Positions 13,001-24,643 of a stretch of 64,000 nucleotides of DNA are shown one piece after another. The notes below the pieces were generated by a model. It saw nothing but the letters and a program-made list of their open reading frames with translations. It was not told the origin of the DNA and ran no database searches. A program made the translations under genes and the position numbers. This DNA comes from Colius striatus (taxonomy: Eukaryota; Chordata; Aves; Coliiformes; Coliidae). The stretch's first letter is position 1. Every line of letters starts with the position of its first letter. Location of the stretch: the NCBI RefSeq assembly GCF_028858725.1, contig NC_084763.1:56071152-56135151 (forward strand), given 5' to 3'.

Positions 13001-16000
13001 AACAAGCGACAGAATGCCCAGGGGAGTCACAGGCTGCATTCGGTACGTAGGGACTAAAACAGGCAAAAACCAGATAAATTCAGCACTGTTCCTCTGAAAC
13101 CTGTAACATGGGTTTTAAACATTTGCTAAACCTTTCATGCTTTCTCCAGAGAAGATCAATTATGAACAGAAACACCTTTTTTTTTGTTGCATTACACTGT
13201 TTAGTTCTTCAGACCTCTGGAAATCTACAAGAGCTCTGGAGTAGTTTTCAATCTCAGCAACACAATTTGTTCCTGAGACATGTGGCATTAATGTCTTCTT
13301 TTATGGTGCACATAGATATTCTTCAACTGTTTATTTCAGCAGATTAGCATACTTCACACTCTTCAGAGGTCAGTAGAAAAGCTAGAGGCTGTAAGTACCC
13401 CAGGAAAGCCAATTCTGACACCCATAAAAGCAAGACAGCAATGCAGCTCTTCCTCAACTGCTAATTCTGTATTTCTTCCCACTGACAGTTTGAGGGTTCA
13501 TCCTAATATAGACAAATGTAATTTCACCTGCACAGTTTCCACACAGCATTTGGTGCCCTCATCAAGCAGTTGCCAGAATCCATCTGCAGCGGCCACGGAC
13601 TTTGATTTCTGCCGCTAGAACAGTTGTTGTAGGAGTTGTCAAGATGATAGTACAATCACAGAGGAGAAACATCTGTGAGAGAACTGCTGCTGCTCTTACC
13701 TCTGGGCCCATCAGACTGACAGAACAAGGTCAACACTGGGGCCTAGGAATTCAAGTCAGTCTTTGAACCACAGTTTACAGATGGATAGCTTTCTGCTAGG
13801 CTGCACAGGTAGCAGCACATCACCTGTCTCTCTCCCACCACCATCACTACTACTATTTAACACCTACACACCCAAACACCATTTCTTTAGGATGTTGTGA
13901 TACATATCTAACTAAAGCCAAAGCAATCCTTCTCAGTGTGTATGTAACTTTGGAATCTGCCACTTCTGATACAGGCTTTTGCTTGTCCAAAAGCTCATGT
14001 ATTTCTTTTTTGCCCTAGCTCTACTAGCAAACTCAACAACCGACACCACACCTAGAAACTCACCTACATTTCATTCCCTCCCTGCCCTTGGATCACAAGT
14101 AGCACTCTCAGTGTAATAAAAGAAGGGTAATTTGCAGCTTAGGTGCCAAATTCAGATCCTTTCCTGCATCAACATCCATAAGATACAGGAGAGAACAAAT
14201 GACTCCTCAAGAAGTCTCCCCAAGCCCTCACGATCTTCCGCCTCCTGTCCAGACATAGCCAATTCCTGACTCTTGGAGACAAGCTATGCAATACAGCAGA
14301 GATCATCTCTGGCTTTGTTTTAGTGACAGATGAAATACAATTAAGGAAAAACTCCTTCCCTGTTGAGGTGAGGGAGCACTGGCAGGGGCTGCCCAGATGA
14401 GCTGTGGAGTCTCCTTCTCTGGAGACATTCAAACCCAGCTGGATGAGCTCCTGTGTGATCTGCTCTAGGTGGTGCTGCTCTGGCAGGGGGGTTGCACTGG
14501 ATGAGCTTTCAAGATCCCTTCCAACCCTTAAAATTCTGTGATTCTGTGAACAGGTTAAATATTGCAGTATTGCATGGTTTAAGATAGGAAAACACTTGTG
14601 TCTTCTCCTTCAAGACAAGATTTTGATAGATGGATGTAAAACTTTACTGCCAAATTTATACAGGGATATAAAGTATCTTTTATAAGTGCCTGTGTAATTA
14701 ATTTACCTGGCATACACTCAAACCTCCATAATTTCATCTCCAAAGCAGCTGCAAAAGGAAATTGATTCATTCCATTTGATATATGACACATTATGTGGCA
14801 TTACTTTACATTATTGTCACACACACGTTCGTGCAAATGAAATGCTGAAAGTCACCCAGTCATCCAAAGACAACTTCACTTCTCTTCTGCACAGTGAAAT
14901 TTAAGGTCCAAACAGTGCCCTGAATAGCAGCTGTACCAGCACCTTTGCTCACTCACTGACCTGAGTATTCAGTTTCCTATTCTTTTGATAAATAATGGTG
15001 CAGCCAGGCATGTCTCTTGTGGCAATTTCACAATACAGGCTACTGCTGTTTTTTCTTCAGTTTCTAAACTTTTCTTCAGTTTCTAAAGTTTTCTTCAGAG
15101 GTGGCCAGTGTCTCTCAAACCAAGAAACATTATCAAGCATCTACTGTTCTTTGGAAAGGATGTTGCAAGCTATACATGTCAAAGAGTTTGCAGCCCCTAG
15201 GGAAGAACAATGCAAGTCTCAATATTCTGCTTCTGCAGGCTGAAAACCACATGGAATATTATATACAAGTTTTATGTACTGGTTTTAATCCAGTAGGATA
15301 AAAAGATTTGCTATCACAGATGCAGGGGAGATTCAGAGTTCAGATTCTGTGAAAAATGATCTTGAAGCTCTTTGCTGTGGAGCTTTATTTCTGCTGTATC
15401 ATTCTGAGATTTAACCCACAAACTCAAATTCCACAAAACAAGTGAGATGGGTACTGCTAGGAAAAAAACTGTAAGGCTCCCTTGTGTGAATTCAATCATT
15501 TGTGTAAAGAGAATTTCATACTAGAATTGCTCATTACCTTAAACAAGGGAACAAGAAGCTACAAGCACCCTTAGTCCAAGGCAGCACAATTAAATGCTAA
15601 ACGGGATCCAAACTGATTTCACTCTTCAAGTAGAAAAGTTGTGCCTAGAGTATAAGACTCATTAAGAAGATGTTTTGGGGACTGTGGATTATCTAGCACC
15701 CAGGAAAAATGCATCTGCAGGTTTGAACCTGTACAGAACAATTCTGTGAAAACAGCCTCACACAATGAAGAAATTGGAGCTTCTGCCTATAAAAGATTTT
15801 TTGAGCAGAAGCCTCTGGCTATTTAAGTGGAGACTGACACAAATGCCTGTACCAAGCTTCATTCTGTCTCTTCAAGGCATATCACAACAAGGGGTTGATA
15901 ATGAGTCACATACTCAAAGCTCCAGATAAAGACAGCACCAGGAGCACAATAAAAAAATGAAATCAGACTCAAACATTTTAAGATAAAATATAAGCACACA

Positions 16001-19000
16001 AAAGAGAGAAGTGAGACATCTTCAAAGAATACCTTAAAAAGGGCTCTGTGAAGGACTCCCTGGATGCCTACAAGAGACTAAGAATGTTCATCAGCACAAT
16101 GCTGCATAATTTAACAGCTTCCTAGAGGAAGAGCACAAGTTGTTCTTCTACTCCATAGAGCCAGTTCTGATGGGAATACTCTCCCTCTTCACACAAAGCT
16201 CCTTACACTTCACCTTTCTGTATACACACCCCACCATCCTCCAGAGCTGTGCTTGTATTGAGACACAAGGTGAGGCTTTTGCAAGAGCTGAGATTGTGAA
16301 GGTGGTGCTCAAGGGTACAATGCCAGCGTCTATGTAGCAAAAATTCGGATGGGTTTAGTTATCAAAGGAAGGAATCAACAGAAGAAAGAACTGTTCCTAT
16401 ATATACTAACCAGGACAAAATTGCCCTGCCTTTTTAAGCTCTTTTCACACTAAAAGGAAGAGCCAGGGGATGTGCTCACACATCTTAAAAGAAAACAGGA
16501 ACTATCTACAAGCACGTAGGGAAACTGATGTTTTGATCAATCCCATGATTGATCTATCATCACTACAGAAGCAGACATGATTAAATCCCGCTCTCCTACA
16601 ATCACAACACTTCAGTCAATGCTCAGAAAGTCTCTTGTATAGCAGAGGCAGAATATAAATAATATGGGAACAAACAGTATCCACACAGCAAAGTGGGATT
16701 CAGCTGGGAGGTAACGACAAGAGGAGAGACACGTAAGCCAGGAAAGCTGACTCCAGCTGAGGGAAACAGATGATCATAAACAGGATCCTTAAAACAAAGG
16801 CAGAACAATCTGTAAGAGTATCTGGGTTAGACCAGAGAGAACAGCCAGAAATACAAAGCCAGATGGAAAGCAAAAAAAGAAGCAATTAAGGATATGGAGG
16901 AACTGAAAATGTATTTCTGACCTGTGGACACAGACTAGCTTGCAAACACTTACTGGCACTGAAACTGTACACACTAGGGCAGAATTGCTAAGCCTTGTCA
17001 CATCAGGAAAACTTTTCACCTTCAAGCATTTCAAAATCTGACTGATCAAATGTTTTCAGTTCTATCTTTCTCTTCTTTCTGGCTAATCTCTCTGTATTTT
17101 AATTTAAAATATCTGTGTCAAATTAGATTCCAGCTCATCCATCAGCAAATGATGCAACTGGAACTTAATTTTATTAGTGTTTCATAAGCCAAGAACAACA
17201 AGGAAAAAAAAAAGAGGAAATGCAAGCTCATGGTGCTCTAGATGCATTTAAATCACCATGCTAATATGATTCAAACAGGGATGTGGTTTAGTGGTGGACT
17301 TGACAGTATTATGTTTAGAGTTGTCCTTGATGATCTTAAAGGTCTCTTCCAAGCTAAATCATACTGATTCCATGATTTGATTTTGTAGAGGAAGTAGGCA
17401 GGACTACATAACTGAAACATAAATCACACGTCAGTTTTACAACAGATGGGTAGAGGTTAGTATTTCTAAAAGCAGGTAAATGTAAGTATTCATTACTAAA
17501 AAGCCCCTTGTCCAGCCTCTGTGAGTTGCTCATACAGACATACATATCCTCTCCTGGAATTTTAGTCAAATGCATTACATTTTAAAGACTAAGGTAAAAG
17601 AAGAAAGCAAAGAAGAGAGCACAATGTAAGATATAGTCTGGGTAGGGGAGTTTTACCCTCAGTTCCTATTCTTCTCATCTGTTCTTTCCTCAAAGATGAA
17701 GCAACTCACTCAGACTGTAATGATGTAGCTTCTGTGAGAGTTTGCAACCAGCAACGACTTATTGGAGCAATGACTTAATGTCACAGAAAATTTAGCAAGC
17801 AACTACTTTAAAAGCAGGAGAATTTCACATGGAAAATGCCAAGTCCAGTTACAACTGTCCATATAAACAAGCTGAACAAAAATCCCACTGTGATGAGTCC
17901 TTAAAGGCTCTGAGGCATACCTGCTATAATCTAAAGACCAAATGTTGTTTACCAGTCTAGAAAGGCAATCCTCCTTCTTGGGTTCCATCCATGTGATACA
18001 CAGATAGCTCAGTACCAAAGGAACTGCTGCTGTTACATGTTTGCCTGTGGTTTGTAAAGTCAGGTTCAGGAAATCTACTGTCACCTGTGTGTAGTAGTAA
18101 CTTACCAACCTCCACATGAACGCCTGTGTGCCCACCGTTGGCCATCCCATTCATCAGCTCTGTGTCCTCCAGTTTCAGCTGAACTGGGGGGTGAAACTTC
18201 AGCTCCTCCTCAACCTTCTCCCAGTTGGCCTTGTTTTGAGAGCCCCTCACACAGTTAAAATGGCATTTAACTTTCTGAATGATGTTATCTGAAACAATAT
18301 AAACCCATGCCTCAGTTAGCTCTGAAAGGTTAAGTGCTTTAGAGAATTGTTAATCAAATCATGGCATTCTTTTTTGATTGTTTTTCATTTCTTCATTCCT
18401 TATTAGCTCCAGGTATAAATCTCTACCACTGGTTAGGAAACAAAAGCAACCTCTCCTAGGTTACTTCTCTCCCAAGCCCCAGATCTACATACAGATCACC
18501 TTGCTTCACCTCTTACACTTTAATTTTAATACCATTTGCAAGCAAATCCCTTCCCACAAATGTGGCTGCTGGTTTGACAGGAGTTGCACTGAGACCAAGT
18601 AGAGAATTTGACTACAAATTGCTCCCATCTCCAGAGCTGGAGTACCTCACTGTGGTACTGCTACTTCCTATTACTTGTGCAAAGATCTTGGCAAATTTGA
18701 GCCATTTCAAATGCTTGAGAAAAGAAAATGCAGAAACATGTATTTTACTAAGACAGCCTCAAGCAAAATCAGTATCATGAAGATGTTACACTAACTAGAC
18801 GACTTGCATAGGTTGACCACAGCTACTACTGGATGTGATACATTTGGAATAGCTTGAGCATGACTTATGAGACTGCACAGGAGGAGGTTAGGTTGTGTTA
18901 GAATACACAGTGATATAAGCATTCCTTAGTGAATAATCCTGTGTTTTACCTTAAACCAGCCTGCTATCATTACCTGTAACTACCAGGCAAAAGGCCAAGC

Positions 19001-22000
19001 TCTTAGCCATCAAATTCATTCTGGGTCCAAACACGGGAAGAAGAAAAAAAAACCCAAAACAGTAACAAAATGGAGTAGAAAGAAAAGGATGGGGGAGTCT
19101 TTAAGAAGAGCCTTATGCAATTATATGAGGTTAAAAAAGAAACACCAGGCATGGTTATGAGCATTATGTGAATCTAAGTTACACCAGAAGCTGCCCATAA
19201 TAACCTCTTCTGTCTCCCTTCCTTCCTGTACCCATCTGTCTCCCCTTGTCAGAATTCTTTTACATTAGAAGTGGTTTAGATGGGCATTTCTTTTTCTTCT
19301 GTGCTTGTTTATCAATCATCACAGCATTTTGTTCATCTATTATATGGCCCCTTAGGAACTGTAAAAACTAATAATCTGTTTAATGCAATTACAAGATCTC
19401 CCACACATGCATATGCACATACACAAATTCTCTCTCATCATCAGGTTTTGGCCAGGAGACATTGTTTAACACCACAAAAGTAGCAGACACGGTGTTCTTA
19501 CTATTACAGAACAAAGTTACAAACCAAATTCAAGAAAAGCATATGGTCTGGAAGCTAAACTGATGCTTGTTGTATCATAGGAAGCAGCAAATTCCCACTG
19601 AAGCTCCTCGAGGAAGCAGAATGCCATGATGGTTGAGTAATTGCTGGAACAGATTGCCATGCAGGCAATATCCCCAGAAGAAAGGAAACTGAAATAGAAA
19701 AAAAAGGCAACATCAACTTAAAAAGGTGAAGAGAGTCATGCTGAACATGACAAATAGCTCAGTTTAAGTCTGAAAACAAAATACACAGACTTGTAGTGAT
19801 TTTGCCTGGGCCAGGTTTGTTTTGGTAGCAGAGGGGCTACAGGGGTGGCTTCTTTAAACAAAGAGTTGCCAGAAGCTTCCCCTGTATCTGACAGGGCTCA
19901 TGCCAGTCAATTTTAAGGTGGACCCACTGCTGACCAAGGCCTGGCCAATTAGTGACTGAGGTAATGTCTCTGTGAATAAGGTATTGCAGAAGGGGAAGAA
20001 GTTGCTGGGCAGTTGCTAAACTGCAGCAGCAACAGGGAGTGAGAATGTGAAAGCATCTCTGCAGACACCAAGGTCAGTGGAGAAGGAGGGGGAGGAGGTG
20101 CTTAGGCACTTGAAGAAAGTCTCCCCTGTGACCTGTGGTGCAGCCCATGGTGAGGCAGCTGTGCCCCTGCAGCCCATGGAGGCCACTGGGCAGCAGAGAC
20201 CCGCTGGCAGCCCGTGGAGGACCCCACGCCGGAGTGGGTGGAAGCCTGAAGGAGGCTGTGACTCCATGCAAAGCCCATCTTGGAGCAAGTTCCTGGCAGC
20301 ACCTGGGAGCCCATGGGGAAAGAGGAGCCCACACCAGAGCAGGTTTGCTCTGTGATCCTTTGAGGGACTCACACTGAAGCAGCTGGTACCTGAAGGACTG
20401 GTCTCCCATGGATCACCCACATTGGGGCAGGGTGTAAGGAGCTGCCCCTGTGAGAGGCCCCATGCTGGAGCAGTTCATGAAGAACTGTATCCCATGGGAA
20501 GTACCCACGTTGGAGCAGTTGGTGAGGGACTGTCTCCTCTGAAAGGGACCCCACATTGTAGCAGTGGGAATTGTGAGGAGGCCTCCCCCTGAGAAGATGC
20601 AGCGGCAAAGTCCATCTGTAATAAAAAAGTCGCAACTCCATCCCCCGTCCCCTGCGCTGCTGGAGGGGACGAAGGTGAGTCCTGGGAAGATGGATGGTGG
20701 GAAGTGTTTTAAGATTTGGTTTTATTTATCATCTCCCTGTTCTGATGGTTCATTAATAAATCAAACCTTTGGTCCCCATGTTGAGTCTGTTCTGCCCATG
20801 ACACTAATCCCTGAGTGACCTCCCTGTCCTTATCTCCACTCACAACCACTAGTTATATTTCTCTCTCCCCTGTCCAGTTTAGGGAGAGTGACAGAACGAC
20901 TTGGTGGGAACCTGGCACCCAGCCAGGGCTAAACCACCACAAGAGTGCACTGGAAGAGCAGATTGCAAAACATACATCATTTGCACTGATGTAATAGTCC
21001 TGCAGCCCCTGCAGATCTAGCAGTTATTCTTGGCTCATTCAACGTGCCTTTGCATACTAAAGATCAAAATACAGATTTCATTCAATTGCTGCATCAGTAA
21101 AAATTTAGGACACAACTTCTCAAGCTGGCCTTGTACCGTGTCAATAAGAAAAGAGATGGCCAGAAAACATCACAGGTGAGGAGGTTTTGAAAGAAAACAC
21201 AGTGGCACTGCACAAGCAAAAGGAGAAACAAGCAATCTGGTTCACAAGAAGCAAACAGATGTATTCCTTGCTCCCTCTGAACACAGTAACTTCATATTGA
21301 CAGCAAGATATATTTGTTAACTTGCATAAATCAAGATATTCAAACACTGCCACTGCTAAGTCATCCATTAAAAAAGATGAGTTTGTATCAGAAACAGGGC
21401 AATAAAAATTCTACTCCAAAGTAGAGCCTAACACCAAAGTCCTCCAACACCAAAGGCATCTTTCTGCAGAAGTTTCACCTTGCAAATGACCAAAAAACCT
21501 TTTAAGAAACTTAATAGGGGATTCATCTGCCCAAAATGTAGGTGTGTACTTAAGGAGGAAATAAATCACTCTAGTGTTTGTTAAATAAGATGGGGGTGAG
21601 GGCACCTAGTTCAGTTGTCAGCACTCATAAAGTAGACAGGTGAACTTCCACAATCCTCACCATAACTAGGGGTTTGTAGCTATCACCGAGAGAGAACTGA
21701 GGGAATCTTCCCTCACAGGTTAGCCATTTCTTAGCAATCAATCAGTATAAACACAAAGGTCTGAAGCTGAACAATTACTCTATTTTCTCTCTTTTCTCCT
21801 AGTTATATCTTTCATCCCTCTCCTACAGAAATACTTATGGCTTCTATTTTACCTCTGTACTACATATTTGGGATTTATGGTTTTCATTAGCCTTGCTACA
21901 CCAGATACATTCCCCAAATTCCTTCTGTCCCCAGCTCACAGCTGAGGATCAACACCATGCCTGCATAAAACTCTCATTTCCCACTTGTCAATAATTTATG

Positions 22001-23750
22001 GCCTTTTTGCCACGTATCTGTTTACACTCTCCTCATTTCAGAGCCAGACTCAGAGCTGCTTCTGTAGACACTACAGAAGATTAAAAGCTGCAGAACACGT
22101 TACCATTAAAGTGCAAAGTTTGCTTTGAGGGAAACAGAATTAAAATGCTAATCTCTGCTTTTCCAAATGATTTGGTTTGAAGTTCATGTGTCCCCTTTCT
22201 TCAATCATTCCCCAAAAAAGAGATACTTCAGTTTTAGCTCAGGATCACTTATCTGTTAGCTAGAAATGCAACCACAAGCTAAAACTCATTTTTAGAACTA
22301 AACTAAAATCAATAGTGAATGAAAATTCTCATCTTTGAATTATAATAGTAAAAGAAGCAAATCCATTTCCAATAAATCAAAGCAAGTATTCAACATTTCT
22401 CCACACTGGGTATTGTCAGTATGCTTCAGGCTTCCTCAAAACACACCCATCAGCCAGAGCTTGTAGAGACTTGAATCCTGCTGGTATTCAGAAAATGGAG
22501 TGGGCAGCAGGTAGGAGGGAGTCAGGGTAGTTCTGCACAAGCCAGAGTCAGAACTGCAGGGACCTGAAAGGAGCCATCAGCAAGACTTGACAGTCCCTGA
22601 AGAAAAGGGTTTGAGGTTCAGACTGAACTAATTCATCAGGATGCCATCTCAGAAGGAATTTGTAGAAGTTCAAGGTACCCCAATGGCTAACAGTAACAAG
22701 TACTGCCCATCAAGCAGAAAGCATTTGCTACAAAACATGACACGTAAATGAAGCAACTTTAACACATGCTTACTAAATTGAGCTGTGTGGCTGAAAAAGA
22801 AGGTTTCAAAATACTGGAGGTTACAATCTAGACATGTATGATGAGATTTCAGACTGGTGTTAGGCAGTTGTTGTGGTTCTGTGTGGCCAGGTTTTGGTAG
22901 GGGGGATGGCTACAGCAGTGGCTTCTCTACACAGAGCTGTCAGAAGCTTCACTTGTATCTGACAAGGCCAGTGTCACTCAATTCTAAGATGGACCCAACT
23001 GTGCAATTAGTGATTGAAGTAACATCTCTGTGAGTAAGAAGTTGCTGGGTAGATGCTGAACCGCAGCAGAGCTGAGTGAGACCATCTCCACAGACACCAA
23101 AGTCAGTGGAGAAGGATGTGGGGCGATTCCTCTGTGACCTATGGTGCAGCCCACAGTGAGGCAGCTGTACCCCTGCAGTCCATGGAGGCCACAGGGGAGC
23201 AGAGATCCACTCACAGCCCGTGGAGTACCCGACGCTGCAGAGGGTGGATACCTGAAGAAGGCTGTGACTGTTTTGATAGTTCATTAATAAATCAAACCAT
23301 TCCTCCCCAAGTCTGGTTTGCCCATGATGCTAATTGCTGAGTGATCGCTCTGTCCTTGACTCACAAGCCCTTTATTATACTTCTCTCTCCCTTGTCCAGT
23401 TGAGGAGGAGTGATAGAATGGAGTGATAGTGGGCATCTGGCACCCAACCAGGGCTAAACCACCACAGCAGTATAGAATACACCTAATCCTTCAAGTTCAA
23501 CTAAGCCCCAGGACAATCATTTCAAGAATTAAAGTCAGAAAAACAACCAAGCAAAAGCAGGTTCTTACTGTATGCTGAGGTCACGTCCTTTTGCTGTGCC
23601 TCGGCTTGGATACTGTGCCAGGATTGAGGATAATGCCTTTAACCTCTTTCTGCATTCCAAAAAGTCTTGGTTGAGATGAAAATCTGTGGAGGCTGACAGG
23701 GGAAGGCCATCCCTCACCCGCACCACACAGGCAAAGAAGATCATGGACAT
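9857..23750 (-). CDS. SEC22C: SEC22C, vesicle-trafficking longin protein, complete coding region (6 coding exons)
   Basis: Coding exons, 5' to 3' on the minus strand, are 23569-23750, 19525-19688, 18106-18288, 12935-13053, 12264-12329 and 9857-10057. They total 915 nt, or 304 codons plus stop; human SEC22C has 303 residues. All junctions use GT-AG and their phases match (2, 1, 1, 0, 0). The product has an N-terminal longin domain (about residues 1-120), a variable linker (about 135-180), and a C-terminal half with about four hydrophobic segments near residues 185-205, 222-243, 252-270 and 274-290. The family is known to act in ER-Golgi transport. SEC22A and SEC22C differ from SEC22B in lacking the v-SNARE coiled coil and having several membrane spans, and this protein fits that. 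I recognised it by close residue-level match to the human protein recalled from memory. There is no in-frame stop or frameshift, so the gene looks intact. Confidence 0.95.
10218..10414 (+). mobile_element. CR1 LINE 3' fragment, just upstream of SEC22C last exon
   Basis: It contains the CR1 3' signature ttccctgttgaggtgaggga, the ggatgatctctaaaggtccc block and a terminal cattctgtgattcc. It lies in the SEC22C intron. Confidence 0.85.
11694..12121 (+). mobile_element. CR1 LINE 3' fragment
   Basis: The 3' region reads ggctgagggatctggggctg, then ggatgtgaggaggaatttcc and ccatgagcttaaagggctct, with a terminal gattctataactatggttct. The short frame at 11702-12097 is the remnant of the CR1 ORF2 C-terminus. 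Confidence 0.85.
12264..12329 (-). CDS. SEC22C: SEC22C fifth coding exon (66 nt), second membrane segment
   Basis: I located this short exon by looking for the 22 residues missing between the flanking exons. On the minus strand an acceptor aaatccaaacag (12330-12341) precedes 22 codons reading [22 protein letters not shown] minus no residues; the exon then ends CAG|GTATGT. Human has 22 residues at the same place, including the shared pattern H-E-x-I-G-N, A-F and A-C-x-F-Q. It is phase 0 on both sides, so skipping it would keep the frame but delete one membrane segment. The polypyrimidine tract of the acceptor is poor. Confidence 0.9.
12935..13053 (-). CDS. SEC22C: SEC22C fourth coding exon, first membrane segment
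   Basis: This 119-nt exon follows acceptor tgcctgttttag (13054-13065) and ends CAG|GTAACC at 12935. It encodes about residues 177-216. The block [19 protein letters not shown] continues into [17 protein letters not shown]. The hydrophobic run [18 protein letters not shown] is the first predicted membrane segment. Identity to human is very high here. The exon enters in phase 1 and leaves in phase 0, which allows the 66-nt exon to follow without a shift. Confidence 0.95.
14330..14549 (+). mobile_element. CR1 LINE 3' fragment
   Basis: It contains ccctgttgaggtgagggagc and ends ccaacccttaaaattctgtgattctgtga. Confidence 0.8.
17285..17380 (+). mobile_element. Short CR1-like 3' end
   Basis: Only the last ~95 bases are present: ttgatgatcttaaaggtctc, then ttccaagctaaatcatactg and a gattccatgatt tail. 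Confidence 0.55.
18106..18288 (-). CDS. SEC22C: SEC22C third coding exon, end of longin domain and linker
   Basis: This 183-nt exon begins after acceptor tattgtttcag at 18289 and ends at donor GTAAGT (18100-18105). It encodes residues 116-176: [12 protein letters not shown] (last longin strand and helix), then a charged linker containing [19 protein letters not shown], then a Gly/Asn/His-rich stretch. Human has the equivalent EKIQEELKLQPP block. The linker is the least conserved part of the protein, as expected for an inter-domain tether. Entry and exit phases are both 1. Confidence 0.94.
19525..19688 (-). CDS. SEC22C: SEC22C second coding exon, longin domain
   Basis: This 164-nt exon lies between acceptor tttctatttcag (19689-19700) and donor GTTTGT (19519-19524). 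It supplies residues 61-115 and was found by translating across the minus strand in the phase left by the upstream exon. Recognisable blocks are [30 protein letters not shown] and [11 protein letters not shown], which line up one-to-one with human SEC22C. It completes most of the longin fold. The donor is weaker than the GTAAGT consensus, but it is the only one in phase with the next exon. Confidence 0.94.
19792..20941 (+). mobile_element. Solo LTR, same ERVL-like family, in SEC22C intron
   Basis: It begins tgtagtgattttgcctggg and ends gggctaaaccaccaca. The flanks are agact (19787-19791) and agagt (20942-20946), a 5-bp duplication with one difference. An AATAAA at about 20754-20759 fits a plus-sense LTR. 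The interior has 'cccatgctggagcagtt'-type repeats. It lies antisense to SEC22C, between the first and second coding exons. Confidence 0.82.
22869..23466 (+). mobile_element. Solo LTR, shortened copy of the same family, in SEC22C intron
   Basis: It begins tgttgtggttctgtgtgg and ends gggctaaaccaccaca, with perfect gcagt duplications at 22864-22868 and 23467-23471. It aligns with both ends of the 19792 copy but lacks about 500 bases of the repeat-bearing interior. It lies in the same intron and the same orientation as that copy, only about 100 bases inside the SEC22C donor. Confidence 0.87.
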
Positions 23751-23778
23751 TCTCCACTGGAGTACTCATGAGGACAAC
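23569..23778 (-). CDS. SEC22C: SEC22C first coding exon (start codon at 23750)
   Basis: The exon begins after an acceptor ending tttcgtttccag at 23779-23780 and ends at donor GTAAGA (23563-23568). The 28 bases 23751-23778 are 5' leader. Translation starts at the ATG at 23748-23750 ([15 protein letters not shown]...), the same N-terminus as human SEC22C except for one residue. It encodes residues 1-60 plus two bases of codon 61, the first strands and helix of the longin domain. The start has A at -3. A second in-frame Met is codon 3. An earlier out-of-frame ATG lies in the leader at 23767-23769. The acceptor is inferred from sequence only; the donor is supported by perfect phase with the next exon. 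Confidence 0.93.
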
Positions 23779-23954
23779 CTGGAAACGAAATGCTTTGCTT
23801 AACAGATCTGATATTAGTTACTTACAATCCAATAAGCTAGCCAGAAACATGGGAAGAGTTTATTCACCAATGCTAGTGAACAGTGTCTCTTGTAACAACA
23901 CTGCTATTAAAAGGGAATCAAACTGTCCTCAGAGGTCACAGTTATCAGCCCTAC

Positions 23955-24643
23955 CTCCATAGCTGGAAAGGTGGTGGAACAAGTCATCCTCAATGTTTTT
24001 ACTAAACATGTGAAGGAAAAGATGGTTATCAGGGGGAGTCAACATGGATTCACAAGGGGAAGTCCTGTTTGACCAACCTGATAGCCTTTGACGAGGGCAT
24101 AACTGGCTGGCTAGGTGAGGGGAGAGCAGTGGATGTCATCTACCTTGACCTCAGCAAGGCTTTTGACACTGTCTCCCATACCATCCTCATCAGAAAGCTC
24201 AGGCAGTGTGAGTTGGATGAGTGGAGGGTGAGATGGATGGAGAGCTGGCTGAATGACAGAGCCCAGAGGGTGGTGATCAATGGCACAGAATGGAGTTGGA
24301 GGCCTGTGGCCAGTGGAGTTCCACAGGGATGGGTTCTGGGGCCAGTCTTGTTCAACATCTTCATCAACCACCTGGATGAGGGGACAGAGGGACCTTCAGC
24401 AAGTTCCCTGACGACACCAAAATGGGAGCACTGGCTGATTCTCCAGAGGCTGTGCTGTCATTCAGAGTGTACCAGGCTACCCAGGAGGATGTGGAAACCT
24501 TCTCTGGAGGTCTTCAAATCCCACCTGGACGCATTCCTGTGTGATCTGATCTAGGTGGAGCTGCTTCTGCACGAGGGTGGGCTGCACTAGCTGATCCCTA
24601 AAGGTCCCTTCCAACCCCTACCATTCTATGATTCTATGAACAG
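23955..24643 (+). mobile_element. CR1 LINE with reverse-transcriptase remnant, internally deleted
   Basis: The translated frame at 24069-24554 contains [15 protein letters not shown] and [17 protein letters not shown], motifs of the CR1 reverse transcriptase. The catalytic box appears as a degraded F-P-D-D-T-K in another frame at about 24403-24423. The sequence then jumps to the element's 3' end, which closes with cattctatgattctatga. It is a dead copy with frameshifts. Confidence 0.9.

Noticed and set aside
15045-15095. Short ttttcttcagtttctaaa repeats
   Set aside because: A small slippage repeat of about 2.5 copies in an intron; no function suggested.
17803-18150. A 115-codon minus-strand frame
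   Set aside because: It overlaps the SEC22C exon at 18106-18288 in a different frame; the true reading frame matches SEC22C.
20016-20818. Several overlapping frames of 76-134 codons on both strands
   Set aside because: They fall within the solo LTR at 19792-20941 and come from its repeats.
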